DNA of 64,000 nt, taken from Solirubrobacter deserti (lineage in GTDB: Bacteria; Actinomycetota; Thermoleophilia; Solirubrobacterales; Solirubrobacteraceae). Under the pieces are notes generated by a model that saw nothing but the letters and a program-made list of their open reading frames with translations, made no database searches and was not told the origin of the DNA. Shown in pieces: positions 23,345 through 30,545 of the stretch. Numbering within the stretch: position 1 is the first letter of the stretch; each line of letters begins with the position of its first letter. The stretch spans positions 1-64,000 of the forward strand of contig NZ_JAPCID010000011.1 in assembly GCF_027587175.1 (NCBI RefSeq). Direction: 5' to 3'. A program made the position numbers and the translations under genes.

Positions 23345-24229
23345 ATGAGAGACGAGGCGACGTTCCGTGTGAAGGCCGGTCTGGCCGAGATGCTGAAGGG
23401 CGGCGTCATCATGGACGTCGTCAACGCCGAGCAGGCGAAGATCGCCGAGGACGCCGGTGCGGCGGCCGTCATGGCGCTCGAGCGCGTTCCCGCCGACATC
23501 CGCCGCGACGGCGGCGTGGCGCGCATGTCCGATCCGATCCTGATCAAGGGCATCCAGGAGGCCGTGACCATCCCGGTCATGGCCAAGGCGCGCATCGGCC
23601 ACTTCGCCGAGGCGCAGGTGCTGGAGGCGCTCGAGGTCGACTACATCGACGAGTCCGAGGTGCTGACGCCCGCGGACGAGGCCAACCACATCGACAAGTG
23701 GGGCTTCAAGGTGCCGTTCGTGTGCGGCGCGACCCACCTGGGCGAGGCGCTGCGCCGGATCGGCGAGGGTGCGGCGATGATTCGCTCCAAGGGCGAGGCC
23801 GGCACTGGCGACATCGTCGAGGCCGTGCGCCACCTGCGCTCGATCCGGTCCGAGATCCGCCGCCTGGGCACGCTGGACGACATGGAGCTCGCGACCGCCG
23901 CGAAGGAGCTGCAGTCCCCGCTCGATCTCGTGCGCCAGGTCGCGGCCGACCAGAAGCTCCCGGTGGTGCTGTTCTGCGCCGGCGGCATCGCGACCCCCGC
24001 GGACGCGTCGCTGGTGATGCAGCTCGGCGCCCAGGGCGTGTTCGTGGGTTCGGGCATCTTCAAGTCCTCGAACCCGTCCGAGCGCGCGAAGGCGATCGTC
24101 GAGGCGACCACGCACTTCAAGGACCCGGCGCGCGTCGCTCAGGCGTCCGAGGGTCTGGGCGAGGCGATGCAGTCGCTGGAGACGCGCAAGCTCGAAGATC
24201 AGCAGCTGCTCGCCACGCGCGGTTGGTAG
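23345..24229 (+). CDS. pdxS: Pyridoxal 5'-phosphate synthase, lyase subunit PdxS
   Basis: A 294-residue (beta/alpha)8 enzyme, nearly invariant in sequence: [17 protein letters not shown] with the first catalytic Lys, then the second in [14 protein letters not shown], and the phosphate loop [14 protein letters not shown]. With PdxT it makes PLP from ribose 5-phosphate, glyceraldehyde 3-phosphate and ammonia. The ATG lies 12 nt after the GH65 stop, with TAACAT as a possible -10 within the gap, so it may have its own promoter. The stop overlaps the pdxT start. Confidence 0.97.
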   Translation: MRDEATFRVKAGLAEMLKGGVIMDVVNAEQAKIAEDAGAAAVMALERVPADIRRDGGVARMSDPILIKGIQEAVTIPVMAKARIGHFAEAQVLEALEVDYIDESEVLTPADEANHIDKWGFKVPFVCGATHLGEALRRIGEGAAMIRSKGEAGTGDIVEAVRHLRSIRSEIRRLGTLDDMELATAAKELQSPLDLVRQVAADQKLPVVLFCAGGIATPADASLVMQLGAQGVFVGSGIFKSSNPSERAKAIVEATTHFKDPARVAQASEGLGEAMQSLETRKLEDQQLLATRGW

Positions 24230-24768
24230 TCGGCGTTCTGGCGCTTCAAGGCGACTTCGAAGCGCACCGCAAGATGTTGGAGGACCTCGGCGCCGAAGTG
24301 CGCGAGGTCCGCGTGCCCGCCGACCTCGACGGGCTGGACGGGCTGGTGATGCCGGGCGGCGAGTCGACGACGATGACGCTCGGCATCCAGCGTGAGGGCC
24401 TCGGGGACCCGCTGCGGGACTTCGTACGGAGCGGGAAGCCCGTGCTCGGCACGTGCGCGGGGATGATCATGCTCGACCGCGAGCACCTGGGCGTGATGGA
24501 CACGCTGGCGCGGCGCAACGCGTTCGGCCGCCAGATCCGCTCCTTCGAGGAGGACCTGGAGATCCCCGGGATCGAGGGCCCGGTGCGCGCGGTGTTCATC
24601 CGCGCGCCGTGGCTGGCCGAGTACGGCGACGCGGTCGAGATCCTCGCCGAGGTCGATGGGCACCCCGTTGCCGCGCGCCAGGACAACATGCTCGTGATCT
24701 CGTTCCACCCGGAGATCGCGGGGGAGACGCGCGTGCACGAGCTCTTCCTGCAGGGCCTGAAGCCTTGA
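24223..24768 (+). CDS. pdxT: Pyridoxal 5'-phosphate synthase, glutaminase subunit PdxT
   Basis: A 181-residue class I glutamine amidotransferase. It begins [14 protein letters not shown], has [12 protein letters not shown], the nucleophile Cys in GTCAGMIML and the His-Glu pair in SFHPEI. It supplies ammonia to PdxS. The TTG at 24223 overlaps the pdxS stop by 7 bp and gives the normal PdxT N-terminus; no ATG or GTG is available there. The stop overlaps the TTG of the next gene. Confidence 0.95.
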   Translation: MVVGVLALQGDFEAHRKMLEDLGAEVREVRVPADLDGLDGLVMPGGESTTMTLGIQREGLGDPLRDFVRSGKPVLGTCAGMIMLDREHLGVMDTLARRNAFGRQIRSFEEDLEIPGIEGPVRAVFIRAPWLAEYGDAVEILAEVDGHPVAARQDNMLVISFHPEIAGETRVHELFLQGLKP

Positions 24769-25412
24769 TCGTCTACTTCACGCGGCACGGCGAGTCGCGC
24801 TTCAACGTCGCCGAGCGCAACGGGCGGCCCGAGCCCGAGGACGGCGATCACCTGTCCGAGCGGGGCTGGGAGCAGGCGCGCGGGGTGGGCGAGCGCCTGC
24901 GCGGCGAAGGGATCGAGCGCATCATCGCCTCACCGTACGGTCGCGCGCAGGAGACGGCGCAGGGCATCGGTGAGGTGCTGGGCCTCGGCTTCGACACCGA
25001 CGAGGACCTGCACGAGGCGGTCCAGTCCGACGCCTACCGCGCCGTCTCGCCGAACTTCAACGGCGAGGGCCACATCTCATGGATGCCGCGGTCCGCGCCC
25101 GATCACGCCGAACCGGGCGCGGAGTCGTTCAACGACATCGTGGGGCGTGTCGCGCGCGTGATGGAACGCCTCGAGGAGCGCGTGGAGAGCGAACGCATCC
25201 TCTGCGTTTCGCACTGGGGCTTCATTCACTACTTCACCGGCGCGGCGCTCTTCCGGGAGGAGTTCTCACCCGCCCACCTGCCGGCGCTGTACCGGATGGG
25301 GCACATCAACACCGGCATCACGATGTTCCAGCAGCGGCGCGACTACTTCATCGAAGGCGAGCGCTTCGATGGCTGGGCGCTGCTGACGTGGAACGATCAG
25401 GCGCACATTTGA
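24765..25412 (+). CDS. Histidine phosphatase family protein
   Basis: A 215-residue protein starting with [13 protein letters not shown], the phosphohistidine RHG motif at residues 7-9, then IIASPYGRAQETAQ and the second catalytic His in CVSHWGFIHYFTG. It belongs to the phosphoglycerate-mutase-like branch; it could be a sugar-phosphate or nucleotide phosphatase. The TTG start overlaps the pdxT stop (TTGA), so it is co-translated with the PLP synthase genes, which suggests (without proving) a role in PLP or phosphosugar metabolism. Its 3' end overlaps the convergent DUF1707 gene by 65 bp. Confidence 0.85.
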   Translation: MIVYFTRHGESRFNVAERNGRPEPEDGDHLSERGWEQARGVGERLRGEGIERIIASPYGRAQETAQGIGEVLGLGFDTDEDLHEAVQSDAYRAVSPNFNGEGHISWMPRSAPDHAEPGAESFNDIVGRVARVMERLEERVESERILCVSHWGFIHYFTGAALFREEFSPAHLPALYRMGHINTGITMFQQRRDYFIEGERFDGWALLTWNDQAHI

Positions 25413-25776
25413 GCACCTCGAGCCCGTGCAGCACCACCGTGAGGCCGATGAACGCGATCGGCCACAGCGGCCAGAAGTAGTCCGCGCCGGTCGCGGCCCA
25501 GACCGCGAGGCAGATGACCGAGACGGTGATCCAGAACCCGAGGTGCCCGCGCAGCTCGCCGACCTTGCGCCGGCGGAGCGCCTGCGGCGTGCGGGTCTCG
25601 TCCGGCAGGTCGGCGGTGAGCGACTCCAGCTCGCGGAACGTCTTGGCGCTCAGCGCGGCCTCGAGCCGCTCATCGAGCTCGACCGGGTCCAGCCGGCCGG
25701 CCCGCGCGTGGCGCTGCAGCGCGCCGACGACCCGCTCCCGGTCGTCGTCGCCCACACGCAGGTCCAGCTCGGACAT
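25348..25776 (-). CDS. DUF1707 protein with two membrane helices
   Basis: A 142-residue protein. Residues about 3-60 are a DUF1707 domain (LRVGDDDRERVVGALQRHARAGRLDPVELDERL, then AKTFRELESLTADLP). A basic linker and a helical hairpin of two membrane segments (about 78-120) follow, as in 2TM-domain proteins. DUF1707 is an actinobacterial domain of unknown role. The ATG overlaps the stop of the upstream gene (ATGA). The tail of about 25 residues is antisense to the histidine phosphatase gene and may be unimportant. It is last in the SoxR-linked operon. Confidence 0.8.
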   Translation of the reverse strand: MSELDLRVGDDDRERVVGALQRHARAGRLDPVELDERLEAALSAKTFRELESLTADLPDETRTPQALRRRKVGELRGHLGFWITVSVICLAVWAATGADYFWPLWPIAFIGLTVVLHGLEVLKCAPDRSTSAAPSHRSARLR

Positions 25777-26816
25777 CAGAATTCGATGACGAGGGAGACC
25801 ACGCCGTAGGAGCCGAGCTTCGGGTCGCCGGTCCCGACGGTCAGCTTCAGCCCGGCCTGCGGGCCCTTGCGGGCCTCGACCGCCTCGCCGACCTTCTCGA
25901 ACGCGGGCTTAATCAGCGCCATCTTCTGCCGCACGACCTCGTCGCTCGGGCTGCCGCCCTGCGCGAGGTGGGCGACGACCTCGTTGATCGCGGCCTCGGC
26001 CTGGACCACCGCGGCCGTGATCTCCTCCAGCGGCGGGCGGTCCTCGACCGTCTCGTCGCCGCCGATCGGGATCTTGACCGTCGCCGCGAACTTCGACCAG
26101 TCGTTGCCGGCGCCCTTGCGCAGCTGTGCGTCGAAGCTCAGGCCCTTGATCGAGGCCTTCAGGCCGACCGAGTCGCCCGCGAACGCCGCCTGGCCCATGA
26201 CCGAGGCGTCGCCGCTCTTGACCGTCGCCGAGGCGCCGTCCTTGTCGGCCTTGACCGTGACCGGTCCGGCCTGGACCTTGGCCTCGCCGGCGAAGGCGAA
26301 CGTCAGCGTGCCGGGCCCGGCGTGCAGCGAAAGCTCCTTTGGCGGCTTCGGGATCGAGTTCAGGATCCGGGCCGAGACCTCCTGCTGGCGGCCATCCGGC
26401 GTGACGACCTTGCGCACGGGCGGCGGCGTGTCGCCGCCGAGCACCTCGACGATCACCATCTCGATCTGGAACGGCGTCGCGGCCAGCGCCTCGGGCACGT
26501 TTTGGCGGACCTGGTTGACCAGCTCCGGCATCGAGATCGTGCCGTCCATGTTGTGGAGCTGGATCGCGAGCCGCATCCGCTCCAGGTAGGCGACGACGCG
26601 CATCTTGATCGCGTCTTCCATCGGCTGCGGCGGGCCGAGGCGCGGGACCAGGTCGGGCAGCTGGCGGTTGAGCATCGCGCGGGCGATCGCGGCGTTGCCG
26701 ACGCCCGTCTGGAGCTTGAGCATCTGCTCCTGCTCGCGGGTGAGCGGCGCGTCGGGTTCCTTGCGGCGGGCGACGTGCCGTTGGTGCTCTTCCAGCTGCT
26801 CGCGCGTGAGCGTCAC
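25776..26816 (-). CDS. Unknown protein with an LQxxVGNAAIARxML-type motif
   Basis: A 346-residue protein without signal peptide or membrane helix. Near the N-terminus (about 33-50) it has LQTGVGNAAIARAMLNRQ, which resembles the LQRxxGNxAVxRLL motif seen in DUF4157-type proteins and other cargo of contractile injection systems. Residues about 60-130 are helical. Residues about 140-260 look beta-rich with alternating polar/hydrophobic strands (AKVQAGPVTVKADKDGASATV), and the C-terminal ~90 residues return to helix and end in beta strands. No enzyme motif is recognised. The GTG start overlaps the YgfZ-like stop (GTGA), placing it in the SoxR-linked operon. Confidence 0.7.
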   Translation of the reverse strand: MTLTREQLEEHQRHVARRKEPDAPLTREQEQMLKLQTGVGNAAIARAMLNRQLPDLVPRLGPPQPMEDAIKMRVVAYLERMRLAIQLHNMDGTISMPELVNQVRQNVPEALAATPFQIEMVIVEVLGGDTPPPVRKVVTPDGRQQEVSARILNSIPKPPKELSLHAGPGTLTFAFAGEAKVQAGPVTVKADKDGASATVKSGDASVMGQAAFAGDSVGLKASIKGLSFDAQLRKGAGNDWSKFAATVKIPIGGDETVEDRPPLEEITAAVVQAEAAINEVVAHLAQGGSPSDEVVRQKMALIKPAFEKVGEAVEARKGPQAGLKLTVGTGDPKLGSYGVVSLVIEF

Positions 26817-27430
26817 GGTTCGACGATACCGGACACCTCGGCGATGCGCACCCGGGTTCCGGGCACCGCGCGGCTGCGCAGCAGGGCCAGCGCGAGCGGG
26901 CCGCGGGTGGGGTGGACGACCGCGGTGCCGATCGTGCCCAGCACGCCCGCTTCGTCGTGGACCTCGGCGCCCTCGGGGACGGGCGCGTCGAGCGCGAGGC
27001 GCCGCAGCGCGCGGTGGACCGTGCCGGAGCGCTGCTGGCGCAGCACGGTCTGCATGCCCGGGTACATGCCCTTGTCCGTGCGCACCAGCGTCCCGACCAG
27101 GCCGGCTTCGGCGGGCAGCGTGCGTTCGTCGATGTCGCGGCCGAGCGCCGGGATGCCGCGCTCGACGCGTTCGAGGTCGGACATGGGCGGCTCGTGATGC
27201 TCGAACGGCGTCAGTTCGACCATCCAGCCGACCCGTCCGCGCTCGAGGGCCTGCCGCACCGCCGCCTGCTCGGAGAAGACGCGGAAGCCTTCGGCCGCGC
27301 GCTCGAGCCGCACGAGCCCGAGCAAAGTGCCCTTGGGCGCCAGCAGCGCGCCGTGGGCGTCCTCCGCGACGCGACACGTCAGGTGCGCGTCGAGGTACGC
27401 CGCCGCCTCCGGGCCCGTCACTTCAAGCAA
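26813..27430 (-). CDS. YgfZ/GcvT-like folate-binding protein lacking the motif cysteine
   Basis: A 205-residue protein with the C-terminal part of the YgfZ/GcvT-T fold: LERVERGIPALGRDIDERTLPAEAG, then KGMYPGMQTVLRQQRSGTVHRALRRL, which aligns with the KGCYxGQE signature of YgfZ, and a C-terminal beta domain. The Cys of the signature is Met here and the following Gln-Glu is Met-Gln. The protein is about 120 residues shorter than E. coli YgfZ. YgfZ aids assembly or repair of certain Fe-S enzymes using folate; whether this variant does so is uncertain. It overlaps the genes on both sides. Confidence 0.72.
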   Translation of the reverse strand: MLEVTGPEAAAYLDAHLTCRVAEDAHGALLAPKGTLLGLVRLERAAEGFRVFSEQAAVRQALERGRVGWMVELTPFEHHEPPMSDLERVERGIPALGRDIDERTLPAEAGLVGTLVRTDKGMYPGMQTVLRQQRSGTVHRALRRLALDAPVPEGAEVHDEAGVLGTIGTAVVHPTRGPLALALLRSRAVPGTRVRIAEVSGIVEP

Positions 27431-27962
27431 CGGCCGCCACCCGCGCCTGCGCGAAGTCCAGGACCTGCTCGGCCACGAGCCGCAACTGCGGCCGCGCCGC
27501 GTCCACGCCCTCGTCGACGACGTTGTGCGCGATCCCGAGCGGCGTCGGCCAGCCCTGCAGCGCGTGCACGGTGAGCCGCAGCGCCTGGAGCGTCGCGTTC
27601 GGCCCCTGCCAGCCGTCGCCCGTGGCGATCAGGCCGACGGGCCGGTCGCGCAGATACGGCCGCGGCCGGTCGCGCAGCGCCTCCAGGTGGTCGAGCGCGT
27701 TCTTGAGCAGCCCGGTCATCCCGCCGTGGTAGGAGGGCGAGGCGAGGATCAGCCCGTCCGCCCGCTCGACGGCGTCGATCACGTACTGCGCGGCTGCGTT
27801 CGGGTCCAACGCGGGATCGTAGGTGGGCAGGTCCAGCCGAGCGCCCGTGATCAGCAGCGTCTCCGCGCCGAGCCCGGCGGCGTGCTCCATGGCGATCTTG
27901 AGCGCGCGCTCGTTGGAAGAGCCGAAGCGCATCGTGCCGCCGAGTCCGACGAGAAAGGGCAT
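27423..27962 (-). CDS. NADPH-dependent FMN reductase
   Basis: A 179-residue flavodoxin-fold reductase with the phosphate loop GGTMRFGSSNERAL near the N-terminus and the family motif ASPSYHGGMTGLLKNALDHLE (about 80-100). It uses NAD(P)H and FMN to reduce quinones, azo compounds or flavins. In Streptomyces, enzymes of this type belong to the small SoxR regulon; here the gene is divergent from soxR with a SoxR box between them. It is first of four overlapping genes, and its 3' end overlaps the YgfZ-like gene by 8 bp. Confidence 0.88.
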   Translation of the reverse strand: MPFLVGLGGTMRFGSSNERALKIAMEHAAGLGAETLLITGARLDLPTYDPALDPNAAAQYVIDAVERADGLILASPSYHGGMTGLLKNALDHLEALRDRPRPYLRDRPVGLIATGDGWQGPNATLQALRLTVHALQGWPTPLGIAHNVVDEGVDAARPQLRLVAEQVLDFAQARVAAVA

Positions 27963-27977
27963 GGGTCCATTGTGAAA

Positions 27978-27995
27978 CCTCAAGTACGCTTGAAT
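27978..27995. promoter_or_regulatory. SoxR box within a 19-bp-spaced promoter
   Basis: CCTCAAGTACGCTTGAAT closely matches the E. coli soxS operator, CCTCAAGTTAACTTGAGG. Read leftward, it lies between TTGAAT (-35) and CACAAT (-10) separated by exactly 19 nt, the over-long spacer typical of MerR-family promoters. The -10 element ends 6 nt before the ATG of the FMN reductase, so that mRNA would be almost leaderless. Confidence 0.85.
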
Positions 27996-27999
27996 TCAA

Positions 28000-28428
28000 G
28001 TGCCGCAGCTTCTGACGATCGGACAGGTGGCGGAACGCACCGGCGTGGCCACGAGTGCGCTGCGTTTCTACGAGGAGCGGGGCCTGATCGCGTCCGAGCG
28101 CAACGGCGGCGGCCATCGCCGCTATCCGCGCCCCGTGATCCGGCGCGTCGCGTTCATCCTCTTCGCCCAGCGCGTCGGGCTGACGCTGGAGCAGATCGGC
28201 GAGGAACTGGCCCGGCTGCCCGCGGGGCGGACGCCCAGGCGCGAGGACTGGGCCGCGCTGTCGGCCGGCTGGCGAGCGCGCGTGGATGAGCAGATCGCGC
28301 AACTCGAACGGCTGCGCGACTCGCTCACGGACTGCATCGGCTGCGGCTGTCTGTCGCTGGACCGCTGCGCGCTCGTGAACCCGGAAGACCGCTTGGGCCG
28401 TGAGGGCTCAGGGGCTCGGCGACTTTAG
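28000..28428 (+). CDS. soxR: Redox-sensing transcriptional activator SoxR
   Basis: A 142-residue MerR-family protein: N-terminal winged helix (LTIGQVAERTGVATSALRFYEERGLI), a dimerisation helix, and the [2Fe-2S] cysteine cluster DCIGCGCLSLDRC (Cys 112, 115, 117 and 123, the exact C-x2-C-x-C-x5-C spacing of SoxR). Oxidation of the cluster by redox-cycling compounds activates transcription. The GTG start is 5 nt from the SoxR box. No soxS is present, as in other actinobacteria where SoxR controls its targets directly. The 3' end overlaps the convergent HAD gene by 21 bp. Confidence 0.95.
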   Translation: MPQLLTIGQVAERTGVATSALRFYEERGLIASERNGGGHRRYPRPVIRRVAFILFAQRVGLTLEQIGEELARLPAGRTPRREDWAALSAGWRARVDEQIAQLERLRDSLTDCIGCGCLSLDRCALVNPEDRLGREGSGARRL

Positions 28429-29028
28429 GATCGCCCTCGCCACCGCGGCGACGTCGGCGCCACGGACGTGCGGCTCGGGCATCGCGACCGGATAGGCGAG
28501 GTCGGTCCGCGAGACCCAGGCGGTCTTCAGGCCCGCGAAGGTCGCACCCGCGACGTCCCACCAGTGACCGGCGACGAACCAGGCGTCGGTCGCGCCGAGC
28601 TTCTCCAGCGCGGCGCGGTAGGCGAGGTCCTCGGGCTTGAAGGCGCCCGACGCGGGTGCGGAGATCACGTCCTCGAAGTGCTCGCGGACGCCGGCGTTCG
28701 TCAACGCCAACTCGGAAGGCTCGACCGCGGACTGGGTGAGCACGGCGAGCTTGAAGCCGCCGTCGCGCAGCGCCTGCAGCGCGTCCGGCACGTCCGGATA
28801 GGCCGGCATGGAGCTCAGGTCGACCTCGACCGGCTCGCGCCCGGCGCGCTCGAGCCCGCGCCGCAACGCGGCCTCGAACAAGGGCTTGAAGGTCGTCTCG
28901 CGTCCCGCCAGGACGGTGACCATGGCCATCATGTTGGCCTCGTCGAGCGCGGCGATCGGGATCTCCGGCGGGTCCAGCAGCGCGGCGGGATCGAGCAGCG
29001 TCCCGTTGAGATCGAAGAGCACCCACAT
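28408..29028 (-). CDS. HAD-family hydrolase, haloacid-dehalogenase type II-like
   Basis: A 206-residue HAD protein: WVLFDLNGTLLD (nucleophile Asp), LAVLTQSAVEPSEL (motif II), FKPEDLAYRAALEKLG (motif III Lys) and AGHWWDVAGATFAGLKTAWV (motif IV). The residue two after the nucleophile is Asn instead of the Asp of HAD phosphatases, which fits dehalogenase-type members that do not need the general acid. True substrates may be halo- or other 2-substituted acids, or unrelated. A TATAAG element lies 3 nt before the ATG, so the GTG at codon 3 is a possible real start. Confidence 0.82.
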   Translation of the reverse strand: MWVLFDLNGTLLDPAALLDPPEIPIAALDEANMMAMVTVLAGRETTFKPLFEAALRRGLERAGREPVEVDLSSMPAYPDVPDALQALRDGGFKLAVLTQSAVEPSELALTNAGVREHFEDVISAPASGAFKPEDLAYRAALEKLGATDAWFVAGHWWDVAGATFAGLKTAWVSRTDLAYPVAMPEPHVRGADVAAVARAILKSPSP

Positions 29029-29048
29029 GGGCTTATAGGGTGCCGCAC

Positions 29049-30161
29049 ATGACCAAGATGCGTGCCGCGGTGTTGGAGGAGTTCGGCAAGCCGCTCGTCG
29101 TCCAGGAGGTCGAGCTGGCGGACCCGAAGCCCGGTGAGGTGCTGGTCCGGCTGGTGGCGTGCGGCGTCTGCCACACGGACATGTACACAGCGTCCGGGGC
29201 CGATCCGTCCGGGTACGCGCCGGCCGTGCTCGGGCACGAGGGCGCGGGCGTGGTGGAGAAGATCGGCGAGGGCGTCAAGGACGTGGCGGTCGGTGATCAC
29301 GTCGTGACGCTGTTCTCGCCCCAGTGTCGTGAGTGCGAGCACTGCCTGTCGCCCAAGACGAACCTCTGCATGGCGATCCGCGCCGAGCAGAACCAGGGCC
29401 ACCTCCCGGACGGCACGGTGCGCATCTCCCGCAACGGCGAGCCCATCCGCCACTTCATGGGCACCAGCACGTTCGCCGAGTACACGGTGATGCCGGAGAT
29501 CGCGCTGGCCAAGGTGCCGCAGGAGGCGCCGCTGGACCGCTGCGCGCTGTTCGCCTGCGGCCTGTCCACCGGCCTGGGCGCGGCGATGTTCACGGCCAAG
29601 GTCGAAGCGGGCTCGACCGTCGTCGTCTACGGCGCCGGCATGGTCGGCCTCGGCGCGGTCGCGGGCGCGCGCCTGCAGGGCGCGGAGCGCATCATCTGCG
29701 TCGACATGAGCGAGGACCGCCTCGAGCTCGCCAAGGGCCAAGGCGCGACCGACACCTGGATCGGCGGCGACGAAGTCGTCCAGCGCGTCCTGGACGAGAC
29801 GGGCGGGATGGGCGCCGACTACACGATCGAGGCCACCGGGCTGGTGAGCGTGATGCGCCAGGCCGTCGAGTCCGCGCGCATGGGGTGGGGCCTGTGCACC
29901 GTCGCGGGCGTCGCGGGCAAGGGCGAGACGCTCGACATCGTCCCGCGCTACCTGATCACGGGCCGGCGCGTCGCGGGCTCCTCGTTCGGCGGCGTCAAGG
30001 GCCGCGATCAGGTGCCCCAGCTCGTCCAGCTCTACCTCGACGGCCAGCTCGACGTGGACCCGTTCATCTCGCACCGGATCACGCTCGACGAGGTCAACCA
30101 CGGGTTCGATCTCATGCACAAGCAGGACGGCATCCGCAGCGTCATCGAGTTCGCTGGGTAA
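29049..30161 (+). CDS. Class III zinc alcohol dehydrogenase (S-(hydroxymethyl)glutathione dehydrogenase-like)
   Basis: A 370-residue medium-chain dehydrogenase: catalytic zinc ligands in ACGVCHTD and LGHEGAG, structural zinc cysteines in QCRECEHCLSPKTNLC, then RAEQNQGHLPDGTVRI and FMGTSTFAEYTVMPEIALAKV, which follow the class III (formaldehyde-detoxifying) pattern, and the NAD-binding VVYGAGMVGLGAV with an Asp-containing strand (ICVDMSEDR). Since actinobacteria use mycothiol, the thiol adduct may be mycothiol-based, or the enzyme may be a broader alcohol dehydrogenase. A GTG 9 nt upstream is an alternative start. A TTATAG element 10 nt before the ATG suggests a nearly leaderless mRNA. Confidence 0.86.
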   Translation: MTKMRAAVLEEFGKPLVVQEVELADPKPGEVLVRLVACGVCHTDMYTASGADPSGYAPAVLGHEGAGVVEKIGEGVKDVAVGDHVVTLFSPQCRECEHCLSPKTNLCMAIRAEQNQGHLPDGTVRISRNGEPIRHFMGTSTFAEYTVMPEIALAKVPQEAPLDRCALFACGLSTGLGAAMFTAKVEAGSTVVVYGAGMVGLGAVAGARLQGAERIICVDMSEDRLELAKGQGATDTWIGGDEVVQRVLDETGGMGADYTIEATGLVSVMRQAVESARMGWGLCTVAGVAGKGETLDIVPRYLITGRRVAGSSFGGVKGRDQVPQLVQLYLDGQLDVDPFISHRITLDEVNHGFDLMHKQDGIRSVIEFAG

Positions 30162-30170
30162 GACCCGTAG

Positions 30171-30527
30171 ATGCCGACCGATTGGACCCTGATCTCGCTC
30201 GCCGACCTCGTCCGCCGTGCCGTCGCGATCGTCGATCCGCCCGGCGAGGATGCGGCCGTGGAGGAATTCGCGGTGCGCTTCGAGGATGCGGACCAGCCCG
30301 TGCGCGGCATTCTCGACGGGCTCGAGGAGCGGGTCATGTGGGGCGTCGACGAAGACGCGCCGATCGTGATGGCCCAGGCCGTGACCCTCTACCTCGCGCA
30401 CCGGCTCGACGAGCTCGAGAACACGCCCGAGCACATCCTCGCGCACGCCGCCAAGGCCGAGTTCGACGGCAAGCCGCCCGAGAACGTCAAGGCCTGGCTC
30501 GCCGACCAGGGTGTGAATTTGAACTGA
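30171..30527 (+). CDS. Hypothetical protein
   Basis: A 118-residue acidic soluble protein (no signal peptide or membrane helix) that follows the dehydrogenase by 9 nt. It looks mostly helical, with MAQAVTLYLAHRLDELENTPEHILAHAAKAEFDG in the middle and KPPENVKAWLADQGV near the end. I recognise no family. Position suggests co-transcription with the dehydrogenase. Confidence 0.7.
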   Translation: MPTDWTLISLADLVRRAVAIVDPPGEDAAVEEFAVRFEDADQPVRGILDGLEERVMWGVDEDAPIVMAQAVTLYLAHRLDELENTPEHILAHAAKAEFDGKPPENVKAWLADQGVNLN

Positions 30528-30545
30528 GGCGGGCATTGAGCCGGA

